Source of the DNA: Blakeslea trispora
Taxonomy: Eukaryota > Mucoromycota > Mucoromycetes > Mucorales > Choanephoraceae
Assembly: GCA_025331445.1 (NCBI GenBank)
Contig: JAIWNE010000041.1
Location: 124,001 to 188,000 of the forward strand
Direction of reading: 5' to 3'
DNA length: 64,000 nucleotides
Below the pieces are notes generated by a model. The model searched no databases and was not told where the DNA came from. It saw nothing but the letters and a program-made list of their open reading frames with translations. Positions 13,139 through 22,881 of this stretch are shown in pieces. How positions within the stretch are numbered: the stretch's first letter is position 1; every line of letters begins with the position of its first letter. Both the position numbers and the translations under genes were made by a program.

Positions 13139-14258
13139 TCAAAGAAGCTTGTTGGTAAATATGTCACAGAGGGAAGAGAGGGGCAAGGATTCAGAACAAG
13201 TGCGTTTTTGATAAAAAAAAGTACAGAGCCAAACTGAGCAGACAAGTGCAAAGTTGCACAATCAACAAGAAGGCCTCATTACCAGATAATGACCTGAAAG
13301 GCATGATGTGTCCAAGATTCAGTCTTGAGATTTTGAAATGTTACAAGTAAAGTATGAAACTTCAAGCAACTTAGTCTGTCTCTAATCGCCTTTCGAAATA
13401 ATACAATTGAAGTTGCATCATACAAAGAGATTGATCTAAATCTCTTCAGAGTGGTATGTTTTTTTCTTTAAAAAGAAAAAAAGAAGCTTTAAGCAGCCAA
13501 ATGATAGGAATAAGTATTGCATTGAGGCAAAACCATATAAATAAATAAACATATTGGTATAGAAAACATAATAGACAATAATTCAAGCATGTATCAACCA
13601 AAAAAAAAAAGGTAAAGTAAAACAAGCATTATTTCTTGACTAACACTTGGTACCTAGGTGAGGAGAGTTGGAGAGACCCCTCAAGATTAGTTGGCAAGAT
13701 CTTTTAATTTTTTTTTGGCAAAGAGAAAAGTGTTAAATTATTTGCCAAAAAGAAAGAGAGGGAACTATAGATATATGCAAAAAGTTTTATCCTGAAATTT
13801 TTTTGAATATATCTCTACAAGTCTTTTCTTTATAAAGCATCTTTTGAAGCCTGGCATGTTACTTGTCTATATTAAAAAAGTACTGACCTCTGTACCAATT
13901 CTTTTTTTTTTCTCTCTAAGGAATTTTTCAGTGTGAACTGTTGAAGCTTAATTTTAACCATTGTTTTTGTCTGTTTGTGAGCAAAGTTATTTTTTTTTCT
14001 ATTTCTATTAACAAATCGTTTCTTGAAATAGTGTATGGTAATCGCTTAATGTTCCTGAACCAATTATGACTTACTTGACATTTTACTGTAGTTGATATAG
14101 TAGTACAATAATCCTCTATGTAAAGTAGGATCTCTCCCCCCCCTTTTTTTTTGCTTTAAAACCTTACACGACACAACAATCTATATAGTCTGTAAAGCTT
14201 AGTCTCTCACTTTTTTTTTTGATGATTTATTCTTGAGAAACGCATAATCAATCATTTA

Positions 14259-14436
14259 GAGATATATGTTGAAAGTTTCATCCCGAGATTTAGCAATAAT
14301 TGATAGTTGTTTCACAAGAAATAGACTTGAATGAACCAGGATACCATAGTATGCGTGAAAAGAAAAAGAGCTATCTAACCATGGTATCCTGGTTCATTCA
14401 AATCTATTTCTTGTAGAATGACTATCAACAAACTTC
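14259..14436. mobile_element. Fold-back MITE, copy 1 (right arm eroded)
   Basis: The left arm is base-for-base the same as that of the copy at 15306-15516 for about 97 bases, starting at GAGATATATGTTG and preceded by TA. The right arm is recognisable to about 14436 (complement of the left arm around GAACCAGGATACCAT) and then diverges, so the right terminus has been lost. No coding capacity. It lies about 135 bases upstream of the peroxiredoxin start codon, inside its likely promoter. Confidence 0.85.
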
Positions 14437-14571
14437 TAATCATGCTATTTTATCTGTGGTCATCACACGTTCATCAATAAGCTTCATCTTCTATTTATTT
14501 GTGGTTAAAAAAAAAGTTGTCTTTGTCTCTTTTTCTTTTCTTTATATTCTTATTCAAAGAAACACTTTAAA

Positions 14572-15265
14572 ATGGGTAAATAGTGCAGAAACACATACAA
14601 TCTGACAGACCAACACAAACTCTTCTTTTTTTGGCAGTTGCACAAGTACAAAGACCAGCCCCCAATTTCAGTTTACCAGGTGTCATCAATGGAGAAATTG
14701 TGACAAACATCACCCTCTCGAACTATAGAGGAAGATATGTTGTATTCTTCTGGTACCCTATGGACTTTACTTTCGTCTGCCCGACTGAAATCATTGCATT
14801 CAATGATGCCATTGAAAAATTCAACAAGCTAGGATGCGATGTCATTGCCGCATCCGGAGATTCAGGTAAGAATATTCTGTCTTGATTAATTGAATATCTA
14901 TTAAAACAAAACAAGTAGAATTTACACATCGTGCATGGATCAATACACCTAGAAACCAAGGTGGTTTGGGCAGAGAGACAACCTTGCCTATTCTAGCAGA
15001 CAAGACAAGACGCGTTGCAAGTGATTATGGCATCTACCTTGATCAAAAGGGTATTGCTTTGCGTGGTTTATTTATCATCGATAGAGATGGTATTCTTCGA
15101 CACATTACTGTCAATGATTTGCCTGTTGGAAGATCAGTCGATGAAGTTCTTCGTTTGGTAGAAGCCTTTGATTTTACTGACAAAAATGCAGAGGTGTGCC
15201 CAGCCAACTGGAAGAAAGGAGAGCAAACGATAAAGCCATATGCTGCCAAGAAAAATGGCCCATGA
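14572..15265 (+). CDS. Typical 2-Cys peroxiredoxin (Tsa1/AhpC type)
   Basis: Reduces H2O2 and organic peroxides using thioredoxin. Exons 14572-14575, 14638-14865 and 14919-15265 give 192 residues. The first coding exon is only ATG plus one base; the intron is needed because the unspliced frame stops after three codons, while splicing yields [12 protein letters not shown]. The peroxidatic cysteine is in FVCPTE and the resolving cysteine in EVCPANW. The GGLG motif is present, but the C-terminus ends [11 protein letters not shown] with no Tyr-Phe motif after the resolving cysteine. Sensitive eukaryotic enzymes usually have both GGLG and YF, so this form may resist over-oxidation (inference). The gene is bracketed by two MITE copies. 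Confidence 0.93.
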
Positions 15266-15305
15266 AAGATTTTAAATAATGTATCGTCTTGTGAAATAAA
15301 TAATA

Positions 15306-15516
15306 GAGATATATGTTGAAAGTTTCATCCCGAGATTTAGCAATAATTGATAGTTGTTTCACAAGAAATAGACTTGAATGAACCAGGATACCATAGTATG
15401 CATAAAAAGAAAAAGAGCTATCTAACCATGGCATTCTGGTTCATTCAAGTCTATTTCTTGTGAAACAACTATCAATTATTGCTAAATCTCGGGATGAAAC
15501 TTTCAACATGTATCTC
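15306..15516. mobile_element. Fold-back MITE, copy 2 (complete)
   Basis: About 211 bases made almost wholly of two long complementary arms (about 90 bases each) around a short centre at about 15396-15425. Ends are GAGATATATGTTGAAAG and its near-complement CTTTCAACATGTATCTC. The element is flanked by TA on both sides, which fits a Tc1/mariner-type target-site duplication. There is no transposase in the window. It starts 40 bases after the peroxiredoxin stop codon, so it is probably transcribed in that gene's 3' untranslated region and could fold into a long hairpin. Confidence 0.9.
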
Positions 15517-15751
15517 TACCTCCACTGCTATTTTTCAGTTTTACAAGCCATTAAAAAAAAAAGACTCTTTCCAAAATGTTTGCTCAAATCAATATTTAAT
15601 AAATGGGGGGTTATATGTGAGCGATAATTTTGTTTTTGCTACTATTCAATATACGATTTTAAGTTAAACACAATGATAATACGAAATAAATATACATAAA
15701 GAAAAATAAAGAGAGAAGGGGGGGAATATACAGGTAGGGTAAAATAATGAA

Positions 15752-17019
15752 TTACAAAGAAGCATGTTTTCTTGAAAAGAAAGTTTTTCCCATTTCGTAG
15801 CTACTAATCATAATAGCACATGAAGGACCAATCTTGGCTACTCGAGGAGTCATGCCTCTAAAGAGACCTCGAATACCATCTTCAGTATAAACTTGTCTAA
15901 GAATGGCAGGTACTCTTGAATCTATTAAAGTGGATATTTCTACAATACATTTAGATAAAAAAGAATTCTATAAAGATCTATTTCTTTACCTTTGCCAGCA
16001 TCCACTTGTCTCCTTGTCTTTGCTACATCAAAAGGTGTAGTAATGGCTGCTGCAAACTATTTTTTTTTTTTCAGAAAATAAGTATTACTTCTATTTTTCT
16101 CAGTCTGTTTTTTTCTTACCATGCCAGAAAGAGCACCAGCAAGAAAAGCAATAGACAAGTCATCTCTAGGTTGATCATTGAAATAATGCTCCATGGATTG
16201 TTTGCACTCTTCATAACTCATCCAATAAATAGCTGAGAAGGGTACATCTCTCCATAATGTAGGTGGTAAACCTCTCCAAAGGGCTCTACATCCATCTTGA
16301 GCAACCATTTTCTTGACACCATCCATCACATCTATCATGTCCATTAAAAAGAAGATTGAATACACTTTGCCTTAAGAAAAGTCTATTCTTCATTTTTTTT
16401 TCTTTTTTTTTTTACCTGAAAAACCATGTACACTAGTAGCTGCTTGAAGTCGAGTTCGAAAAAGTTCAATAGGCGAGATAATCGAGACAGCAATGGTCCG
16501 AGCAACTGCACCTGCCATTAAAGGTGAATATTCTTTACAAGATCCTAACCAAGGCTGAATCGTATCTCTTAGATGATCGTAGCCCACAAAATAGATGACA
16601 TTAGCAGGCACTGACATGAGAAGAGCAGGTGAAAGGCCTTTCCATAAAGCAGAGGCACCTTCATACTTGAATATTTTATAAAGTCCATCCTAAATCGAGT
16701 ACAGTCAGTTTTACAGAATTTTAGAGATAAACAAAAAGGGTCGTACCAAAGTGCCCTTGAAAATGGTGGGATGTGTTGTTGTTGTTATGGCACTGCTTCG
16801 AGTGATACGATTGTTTTGAATGTTTTGTTTGATGGAATGGACACATTGATTGAATGTCAAGCAACAAAGAGATGCCTTGGATGATAGTGGAGAATATTGC
16901 TGCGTCTGCATTCTCATTTTTACAACATCCATGGGTGTGACCATGACAGAAGTCAACAAGGCACCACCACATGCAGACAACAATTTCTCTGATGGAGTTG
17001 TTGTATAGTTGGTTGACAT
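15752..17019 (-). CDS. MTM1: Mitochondrial carrier, Mtm1/SLC25A39-40 type
   Basis: Inner-membrane transporter. In animals SLC25A39/40 carry glutathione into mitochondria, and yeast Mtm1 is needed for manganese/iron balance of superoxide dismutase. Exons in transcript order: 17019-16747, 16689-16416, 16331-16120, 16056-15990 and 15921-15752, giving 331 residues. The three carrier repeats show the Px[DE]xx[KR] signatures TPMDVVKMRMQ, SPIELFRTRLQ and TPFDVAKTRRQ. The N-terminal run SACGGALLTSVMVTPMDVVK is characteristic of this subfamily, and the asymmetric second signature also fits. The neighbouring peroxiredoxin suggests no more than shared redox themes. Subfamily assignment is good; the substrate is inferred from the family. 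Confidence 0.88.
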
Positions 17020-17738
17020 GAATCAGTGTGTGTGTATGTGTGTGTGTGTTTTGAGTGATAATTAATGTATCTATAGAAAATAGAAGAAATGAGAAAAAAA
17101 GAAAAGACAGACCCCATCAGATAAAAAAAAAAACCGATTTTATAGTCTACAAAAGAAATCTCTGATTTCCTGATTTAGAAATGTTTGTGTAATCTTTTGA
17201 AATGCCATCTTTCAGAAATACGATCTATCGTAAAATAGAAAGCTTAAATCGAAAGCTCTTTTTTCTTTTTAAAAAAACGAACACTCAAAATGAACAATTC
17301 ATGATGTTATTCCATCTAAACCACCAATCAAATTCAAAGAGGCTTTTCCCTTTTTTGATCTTTTTCTTTCCTTTTGGATTGAAAATCGATGATGAAATGA
17401 AACTTTTTATAGTAAGCCCAGTACTGTGTTGTTTATATCAAGACTGTTTGGAAGCCACTACTTTTTAAGTGAGATCAAGCCATTTGTATTTCAGTTGTTT
17501 GCCTAGGCTGGCCATCCTTCTTGTTTAAAGAAATTAGAATATTGAGGCTTACAGCTAATTTATGATGGGTGGAGCCTTTTTTGTTTGTTTGTTTGTTTCA
17601 TATTCTAGAGTAACAATTGGATAACATTTGATTCCAAGCAAACCTCTTTGATAAAACAGGATTGGTCGGAGTTGACTCAATCCATGCTTTTATTTTGTTT
17701 GTCAAATTTTTCTTTCTTTTTTTTTTCTCTATTCTGTT
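17020..17738. other. Divergent promoter region
   Basis: Lies between the carrier start (minus strand) and the release-factor-like gene start (plus strand). It contains a GT-rich run at about 17027-17050 and a TTTG repeat near 17580. No other gene was recognised; the open frame at 17202-17468 looks like chance. Confidence 0.5.
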
Positions 17739-18379
17739 ATGATTAGAACAATACAGCGATTTTACTCTTCTAAAGCTTGGTCTTATAAAGAGGCAGCAGC
17801 ATGGCAACAAAACTTCAGTATCGATTCAATCCCTCAAGACCATCTCAAGCTTAGCTTCAGTCGAAGCAGTGGACCTGGTGGACAGAATGTAAACAAAGGT
17901 TTTTTTTCTCTCTCTCTTTTATCTTTATTGAACAAATCAACAAGACTCATTTTCTTTATTTTTTAAAAAAAAAGTCAACACTAAAGTAGATCTTCGGTTT
18001 TCGTTATTGAAAGCCAATTGGCTACCCGATTATGCAAAGCAGAAAATACAAAACTCGCCTCATCTAAGAAAAAGCAAGAATAACGAATTGATCATCACTT
18101 CAGAAAAGACACGTTCACAAGCTAAAAACATTGAGGATTGTTATGATAAACTGGTTTATGCCATCAAAGATTCAGTGGCTGTCACAAAAGAGCCAGATCA
18201 AGCCACTTTACTTCGAGTACAAGCATTGTAAGTATTTCTTTTCTTTGGGCAAGTCCTTTTGCTCTATTGCTTACACATCTCTTGAAAGAAAAAACAAGGA
18301 AGACATGCATCGAAAGACATTGAAAAAGAAACATGCACAGAAAAAGAGTGATAGACGTTCCAAAGGATTTGATTATTAA
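17739..18379 (+). CDS. Mitochondrial class I release factor-like peptidyl-tRNA hydrolase (ICT1/Pth4-like)
   Basis: Predicted to free peptides from stalled mitochondrial ribosomes by hydrolysing peptidyl-tRNA. Exons 17739-17898, 17975-18227 and 18289-18379 give 167 residues. The first ~15 residues are basic and serine-rich, like a mitochondrial presequence. The catalytic GGQ lies in RSSGPGGQNVNKVNTKVDLR, the hallmark of codon-independent release factors. The C-terminal tail is strongly basic (KTLKKKHAQKKSDRRSK), which in ICT1 binds the empty mRNA channel. The protein has no codon-recognition domain, as expected for this short group. The first donor, GTTTTTTTT, is weak, but splicing is required by frame. 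The stop is 5 bases from the stop of the convergent gene. Confidence 0.9.
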
Positions 18380-18384
18380 GAGAT

Positions 18385-18882
18385 TTACAATAAAAGAGCT
18401 GCCCAACCAGCCATCATGGCAATACCACCTAAAGGAGTGATAGGACCTAAGGCTCGGAATTTGTCACGTTGAAGTGTAAGCAAATAAATGGTGCCACTAA
18501 ACATAAGCGTACCACTCAAAATCAAAGGTTGAGCAGCAGGATGGATTCGACGTACAGTAGGAGGAATTGAGGATAACGCCAAGAGTGCAACACCATGCAT
18601 GATTTGGAATTCAGCAGCCATTGTCCAGTTCTAATGCTACAAGGTCAATCCTGACTACTTTTAAGAAAAAAAAAAAAAAGAGAAGAAACTTGCCTTTATT
18701 TTAGTAGGATTATCTCCTACTACTTTAACTAATCCATGTGCACCATAAGCACCCAAAGCCAAACCAGTGGCACCTATATAATCATGTCAATTCTTCATTT
18801 CTTTCTTTCTCTCTCTTTTTTTTTTTTTGAAGGAAACATTACCAAGAATACTACCAGCCTTCCAAAAGAATTGAGAATTCAT
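18385..18882 (-). CDS. TMEM256/DUF423 family small membrane protein
   Basis: Function is not established for the family; it is a small four-helix membrane protein found from bacteria to animals. Exons in transcript order: 18882-18843, 18773-18694 and 18630-18385, giving 121 residues. The N-terminal part ILGATGLALGAYGAHGL matches the family's glycine-rich first helix, and three further hydrophobic segments follow (for example LILSGTLMFSGTIYLLTL and LGGIAMMAGWAALLL). The second intron (18693-18631) begins with GC in the context AAG/GCAAGT; the only nearby GT would break the frame. The 3' end faces the release-factor-like gene with a 5-base gap between stop codons. Confidence 0.85.
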
Positions 18883-20090
18883 TATGAAAAAAAAAGAAAA
18901 AATGAAAGAAACAGAAAAAAAAATTAGTTAGACAGCAAGGGCCTAATTTTTTTTTAAGAAAAAAAAAAAAGCACCCCAAAAAATAAAATTGTCCAACTGC
19001 ATGAAAATCTACCAAAAGACAACAAGCAGTAAAACGAGTGGTGATAGCAGCAATACAATAGTACGCTTTATTTAAGAGTGTTCATATTTTTAAGAAATGT
19101 TACTTTTATATCATAATTCTTAAGCCGAGCGACTACTGTAGTACTTCAAAGGCTACCTTATTTCTATCACATAAAATACAACATGCAATCTTAAAGTGTT
19201 GAGTAGTTTTTCGTTCTCTGTAGTGTGTTTTATCTCTTGAGAGGAGCATCATGATGAGATGAACGCATTTACCAGGACATTGCCAATAGAGAATGTCGTA
19301 GCGATTGTGTAGCTAAGCTATGTCTGTGTTTTTTCTTTTCCTGAAAGCAAACATGTCAATTCAACAAAAATGAATTCTAAGCCCTACATTTAAAAGAGAA
19401 TTTTCTTCGACTGTAAATGAAGCATGTATGGCTGATGAGGGAGAGTGTCGTTGCTGAGAAATAAAGACACTCTTTTCATAGTAACAATAAAGTAAAACTT
19501 TCCACATTTGCTGTATATGTCAAAAAGAACATTCACTCTTACCTGCAATTCATCTCAATTAAGCCTCTCCCCCCCCCCCTGAATCCTGTTGAGCGTTTTT
19601 TCAATTTTTTTATTATCATTTATTACCAATAGCATCTGTTTCTATTATCTGCCAATATGAAACAAACAATATAGAGTATATGTTTGTTAGAGAGTAAAAT
19701 GAATTTAGCATTCGCATAGTGAGGCAACACCAGTTCCAATACGAGTATTGCGGGTAAAGGCATGTTGCCTAGCAAAATACATTTTTTTCTGTCATACAGG
19801 AAAACCCAGCACTGCTCCGCGTATTTCGGATATTGGCCATGTATCACATTAATTGTAGAGGAGTTGGTAACAAAAGCTTATTGGCGGCATAAACGAGTAA
19901 AGTGGTCTTTGCACTTCTTTACTTCTATTACTTTACTTTATGTCTTTAACCCTTTCTCTCTGTCCTTATCTTTCTATGGGAGAAAAAAGATAAGGAACAA
20001 ACTCAGACTTGTCGTGCACGTATACGTGACAACATTGGGACTGTTATTGAAAACAAAAATTTATTTTAGCAGTCAAAAATATCATGTGAT
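18883..20090. other. Intergenic with small hairpins, no gene recognised
   Basis: Left edge is the promoter of the DUF423 gene. Around 19210-19340 there are three short hairpins close together: CTCTTGAGAG, a GACATT/AATGTC stem, and a TAGC/GCTA stem. There is also an ATGATGA box C-like word near 19251, but I could not identify a C/D snoRNA. An open frame at 19762-20115 has no recognisable protein. The remainder is AT-rich. Confidence 0.4.
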
Positions 20091-20108
20091 AGTAGGCTGT
20101 CAAAAAGG

Positions 20109-20116
20109 TATATAAA
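20109..20116 (+). promoter_or_regulatory. TATA box of candidate RNA gene
   Basis: TATATAAA stands alone in a region without a protein start downstream. The GC-raised, hairpin-rich block begins about 45-50 bases later, a spacing compatible with a TATA-dependent small RNA promoter. Confidence 0.45.
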
Positions 20117-20139
20117 GGGTCGTTTTCTCTCTTGTTTTT

Positions 20140-20505
20140 CTGTTTCCTTATCCTAACTCTTAGGTGCGTTCTGTCTACGAGCAAGCGTGCTGACGGGTTG
20201 AACTCGGCTTTATGCTTGAGTAAGTTTGTTCATTAGGTAGAGATACACCTGATCTTCTAACATAATGAGTTATGGTTCGCTCTTGGCGACTTGCCTAGTT
20301 TTCTTCCCACGAAGCGCTATGGCATGTAATTATAACCGAAGATAGGATGGTGAAAGGCTCCTTTTGAGCAGGGATCCTCCCGAGGATCATATAGTTAGGG
20401 CTAGACTGCGTGGGCAGGATAACCTAGCAATATGTGATGGGCGCAATTTAAAGAAAATGAAAATATGAATGGGGGAAGGGATATAGTGTAATTCTCTCTT
20501 TTTCT
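20140..20505 (+). ncRNA. Candidate structured non-coding RNA, class unknown
   Basis: No open frame of interest spans this block, yet its GC content (roughly half in 20160-20450) stands clearly above the AT-rich flanks. I can draw several strong hairpins by eye. One is ATCCT/AGGAT around 20371-20388. Another is a nested pair, GCTAG/CTAGC closing CTGC/GCAG, at about 20400-20432. A third is GCTC/GAGC near 20358-20371. A TATA box lies upstream at 20109 and a T5 run at about 20497 could end a Pol III transcript. I compared it from memory with U1, U2, U4, U5, U6, U3, SRP RNA, RNase P and MRP RNA and could not match the diagnostic motifs of any. The ends are approximate. Confidence 0.45.
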
Positions 20506-21135
20506 GGATTGAATGGTATTATAAAAATACCATTGAACTGAGCGAGAGTATTAAATCGATCTTGTCTGATTTAGAAAAGATAATCATTGAGCATTGAAAT
20601 CTATTGTTTTAATAGAAATAAAATAAAAAAAACCCCCCATTTTGACATTATTTTCTAGTTAAAAGTAGCTTTGAAATAAATGCCTTGTTACTGTTCTTTT
20701 ATCTGATTAGCACTACATCTACTCACTTTATCCAGTCAACCACACCCGCACAACTTTACTGTCTTTTCTTCAGCCCCCTTTTATCTGTTGAAAGCGAATT
20801 TAGAGAGTTTATTCTATGGCAATCATATCAAGTTGAGCCTGTAAGCTCTTCCTTATAGAAGGAATAGGTTAAGAAACATCAAACGGAGTGCTTATATGAT
20901 GTAATAAGAATTTAAGCATTTCTCTTACCGCTCTTTTTTCCAAAAAAGGCGATAAAGGATGATCCCCCCCTTTCCCTGAGTCAATCAATAATTTCCGAAA
21001 ATAGTTGATTTGACACGAATAAATAGAACCGGGTAACTAGCCCTATTTTTTTCTTCTTTTTATTTTTTATTTATTTTATTAGTCCTTTTTTCTCTATAAA
21101 AGTCAATTTAAATTATCCTTTTAAAGTTGTTTATA
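20506..21135. other. Intergenic, promoter of Ca2+/H+ exchanger
   Basis: AT-rich, no gene recognised. The last 100 bases are a T-rich pyrimidine tract directly before the exchanger start codon. Confidence 0.5.
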
Positions 21136-22858
21136 ATGAAACAAGAACAACAGTATGAAGCTTCCATGACAAGCATGGACCGATCAGCCATGTCTTCTAC
21201 ACCTATGGCAGTCACACCTCCACCTACAGAAAAAGAGACAAGAAAGGCGATCTCGACTCGAGCAGGGTTGATGACGATTGTCAAGTCATCTTGGTTGAAT
21301 GTCATGCTGGTCTTTGTACCGCTTGGTATTGCCTCTCACTTTGTCTGGCCACCTACTGTGACATTTGTGCTGAACTTTTTGGCGATTGTACCTTTAGCTA
21401 AACTGTTGGGATTTGCAACCGAAGATATTGCACTAAGAACGGGTGAAGTAAAGTAAAGCAAGATGATTTCATTCACCCAACATCACTCACCAAAAAAAGC
21501 GATAGATCATTGGTGGTTTATTGAATGCTACCTTTGGCAATGCAGTCGAATTGATTATTTCCATCATCTCATTAACACAAAATTTAGTGGTGGTTGTTCA
21601 AGCCTCTATGCTGGGCTCCATTTTATCTAATTTACTGCTTGTCTTGGGCATGTGTTTCATGGGCGGTGGTTATTATCATAAAGTGCAATACTTTAATCGG
21701 ACTGTTGCACAAACATCAGCCTCTTTACTCTTCATCTCAGTGGCTTCCCTATTGATTCCAGCCTCCTTTTATGGATCGATTCATTCGGCTGATTCAGAAT
21801 CGCCTGCTATTCTCTCTCAAGATATCCTGAAGATCTCTCGAGCTACCTCTGTTATCTTGTTGATCTTGTATTTTGCTTATCTTTTCTTTCAGGTAAAAAA
21901 TAATAAGAATAAGAATAGGAAATAGATAAGCCACTTGAAGCAGCTAATTTTTTTTTTATATATATTATAGCTCAGTACTCATAAACATTTAGTAAGTTAA
22001 TATAGCATAGAAATGAAAGATGATTCGATGGTGTAACTTATTCTGATGGATTGTCGATTTTTACCTTATTTAGTTTGTCGGACCTACAATCAGCCCCGAA
22101 GTCATACGTCAAGTAAGTCAAGAAAATCAACAAGAACAAGGTCAACTTGAGGAAGAAGAAGAAGAAGAAGAAGAAGAGCCTCAATTACCTGCTTGGATGG
22201 CTGCTGCATTGTAAGAGAAAAACAGTCACTTGTTTGTTTATATTCACTCATCTTTATAAGGTTGATCCTGGTTACTGTGATTGTCGGTGTCTGTGCCGAG
22301 TTCTTGGTTTCTGCTATTGAAGAAGTCACTGAATTATGGCATATCAGCGAAACTTTTGTAGGTCTTATTCTACTACCTATTGTCGGTAATGCTGCTGAAC
22401 ATTTAACGGCTGTCACTTGTGCCATGAAGAACAAGGTAACCCTAGATATGATACGGGGCTTAAAAAAAAGAAAAGCTTATCATTATTTTAAATTAGATGG
22501 ATTTAGCCTTGGGTGTTGCTGTGGGTAGTAGTATGCAGATTGCTCTCTTGGTGACTCCTTTGATGGTGATTATTGGTTGGGGTATGAATGTCGAAATGAG
22601 TCTGTTTTTCAATATGTATGAAACAGCCGTCTTGTTGATTGCTGTCATTATGGTGAATTATTTAATTATGGTAAAGAAGAAAGCAATACTGACTTTGACC
22701 TGGAAATACTCATGTCAGCTTAATAGGATGGTGAAAGTAACTGGTTAGAAGGATTCATGTTGATTGCAGTCTATATTGTGATTGCCATCAGTTTTTACTA
22801 TTATCCTGATGAAATCAATCCTGTAGTCAATCAGATGGTGAACAGTACAGTGCATTAA
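21136..22858 (+). CDS. VCX1: Vacuolar Ca2+/H+ exchanger (CAX/Vcx1 family)
   Basis: Exports cytosolic Ca2+ into the vacuole in exchange for protons. Exons 21136-21447, 21506-21892, 21971-21991, 22074-22210, 22261-22435, 22497-22670 and 22727-22858 give 445 residues. The two halves carry the family's duplicated alpha repeats: [18 protein letters not shown] and [18 protein letters not shown], with the conserved GNAxE motifs that bind Ca2+. Between the halves lies an acidic run of ten glutamates (about residues 265-274), typical of the CAX linker. The third exon is a 21-base micro-exon coding LSTHKHL, which is conserved in position in the family. The chosen start is the first ATG after a T-rich leader. 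The stop is 23 bases from the stop of convergent LTV1. Confidence 0.93.
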
Positions 22859-22881
22859 AATATACAAATTTATTGATAAAT

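Larger units (their letters stand above)
11838..14258. other. Intergenic, mostly empty
   Basis: No confident gene. The left end is the 3' untranslated region of the homeobox gene. The stretch includes a short ATG repeat near 12466-12483, a weak cysteine-containing open frame at 12657-12977 (listed separately) and a GA microsatellite at 13101-13135. Composition is AT-rich with long A and T runs. Confidence 0.5.

Noticed and set aside
20140..20505. Identification of the RNA block as SRP RNA, because of AGCAGG and TGTAAT words.
   Set aside because: The helix 8 tetraloop context and the paired Alu-domain motif could not be built, so the class is left open.
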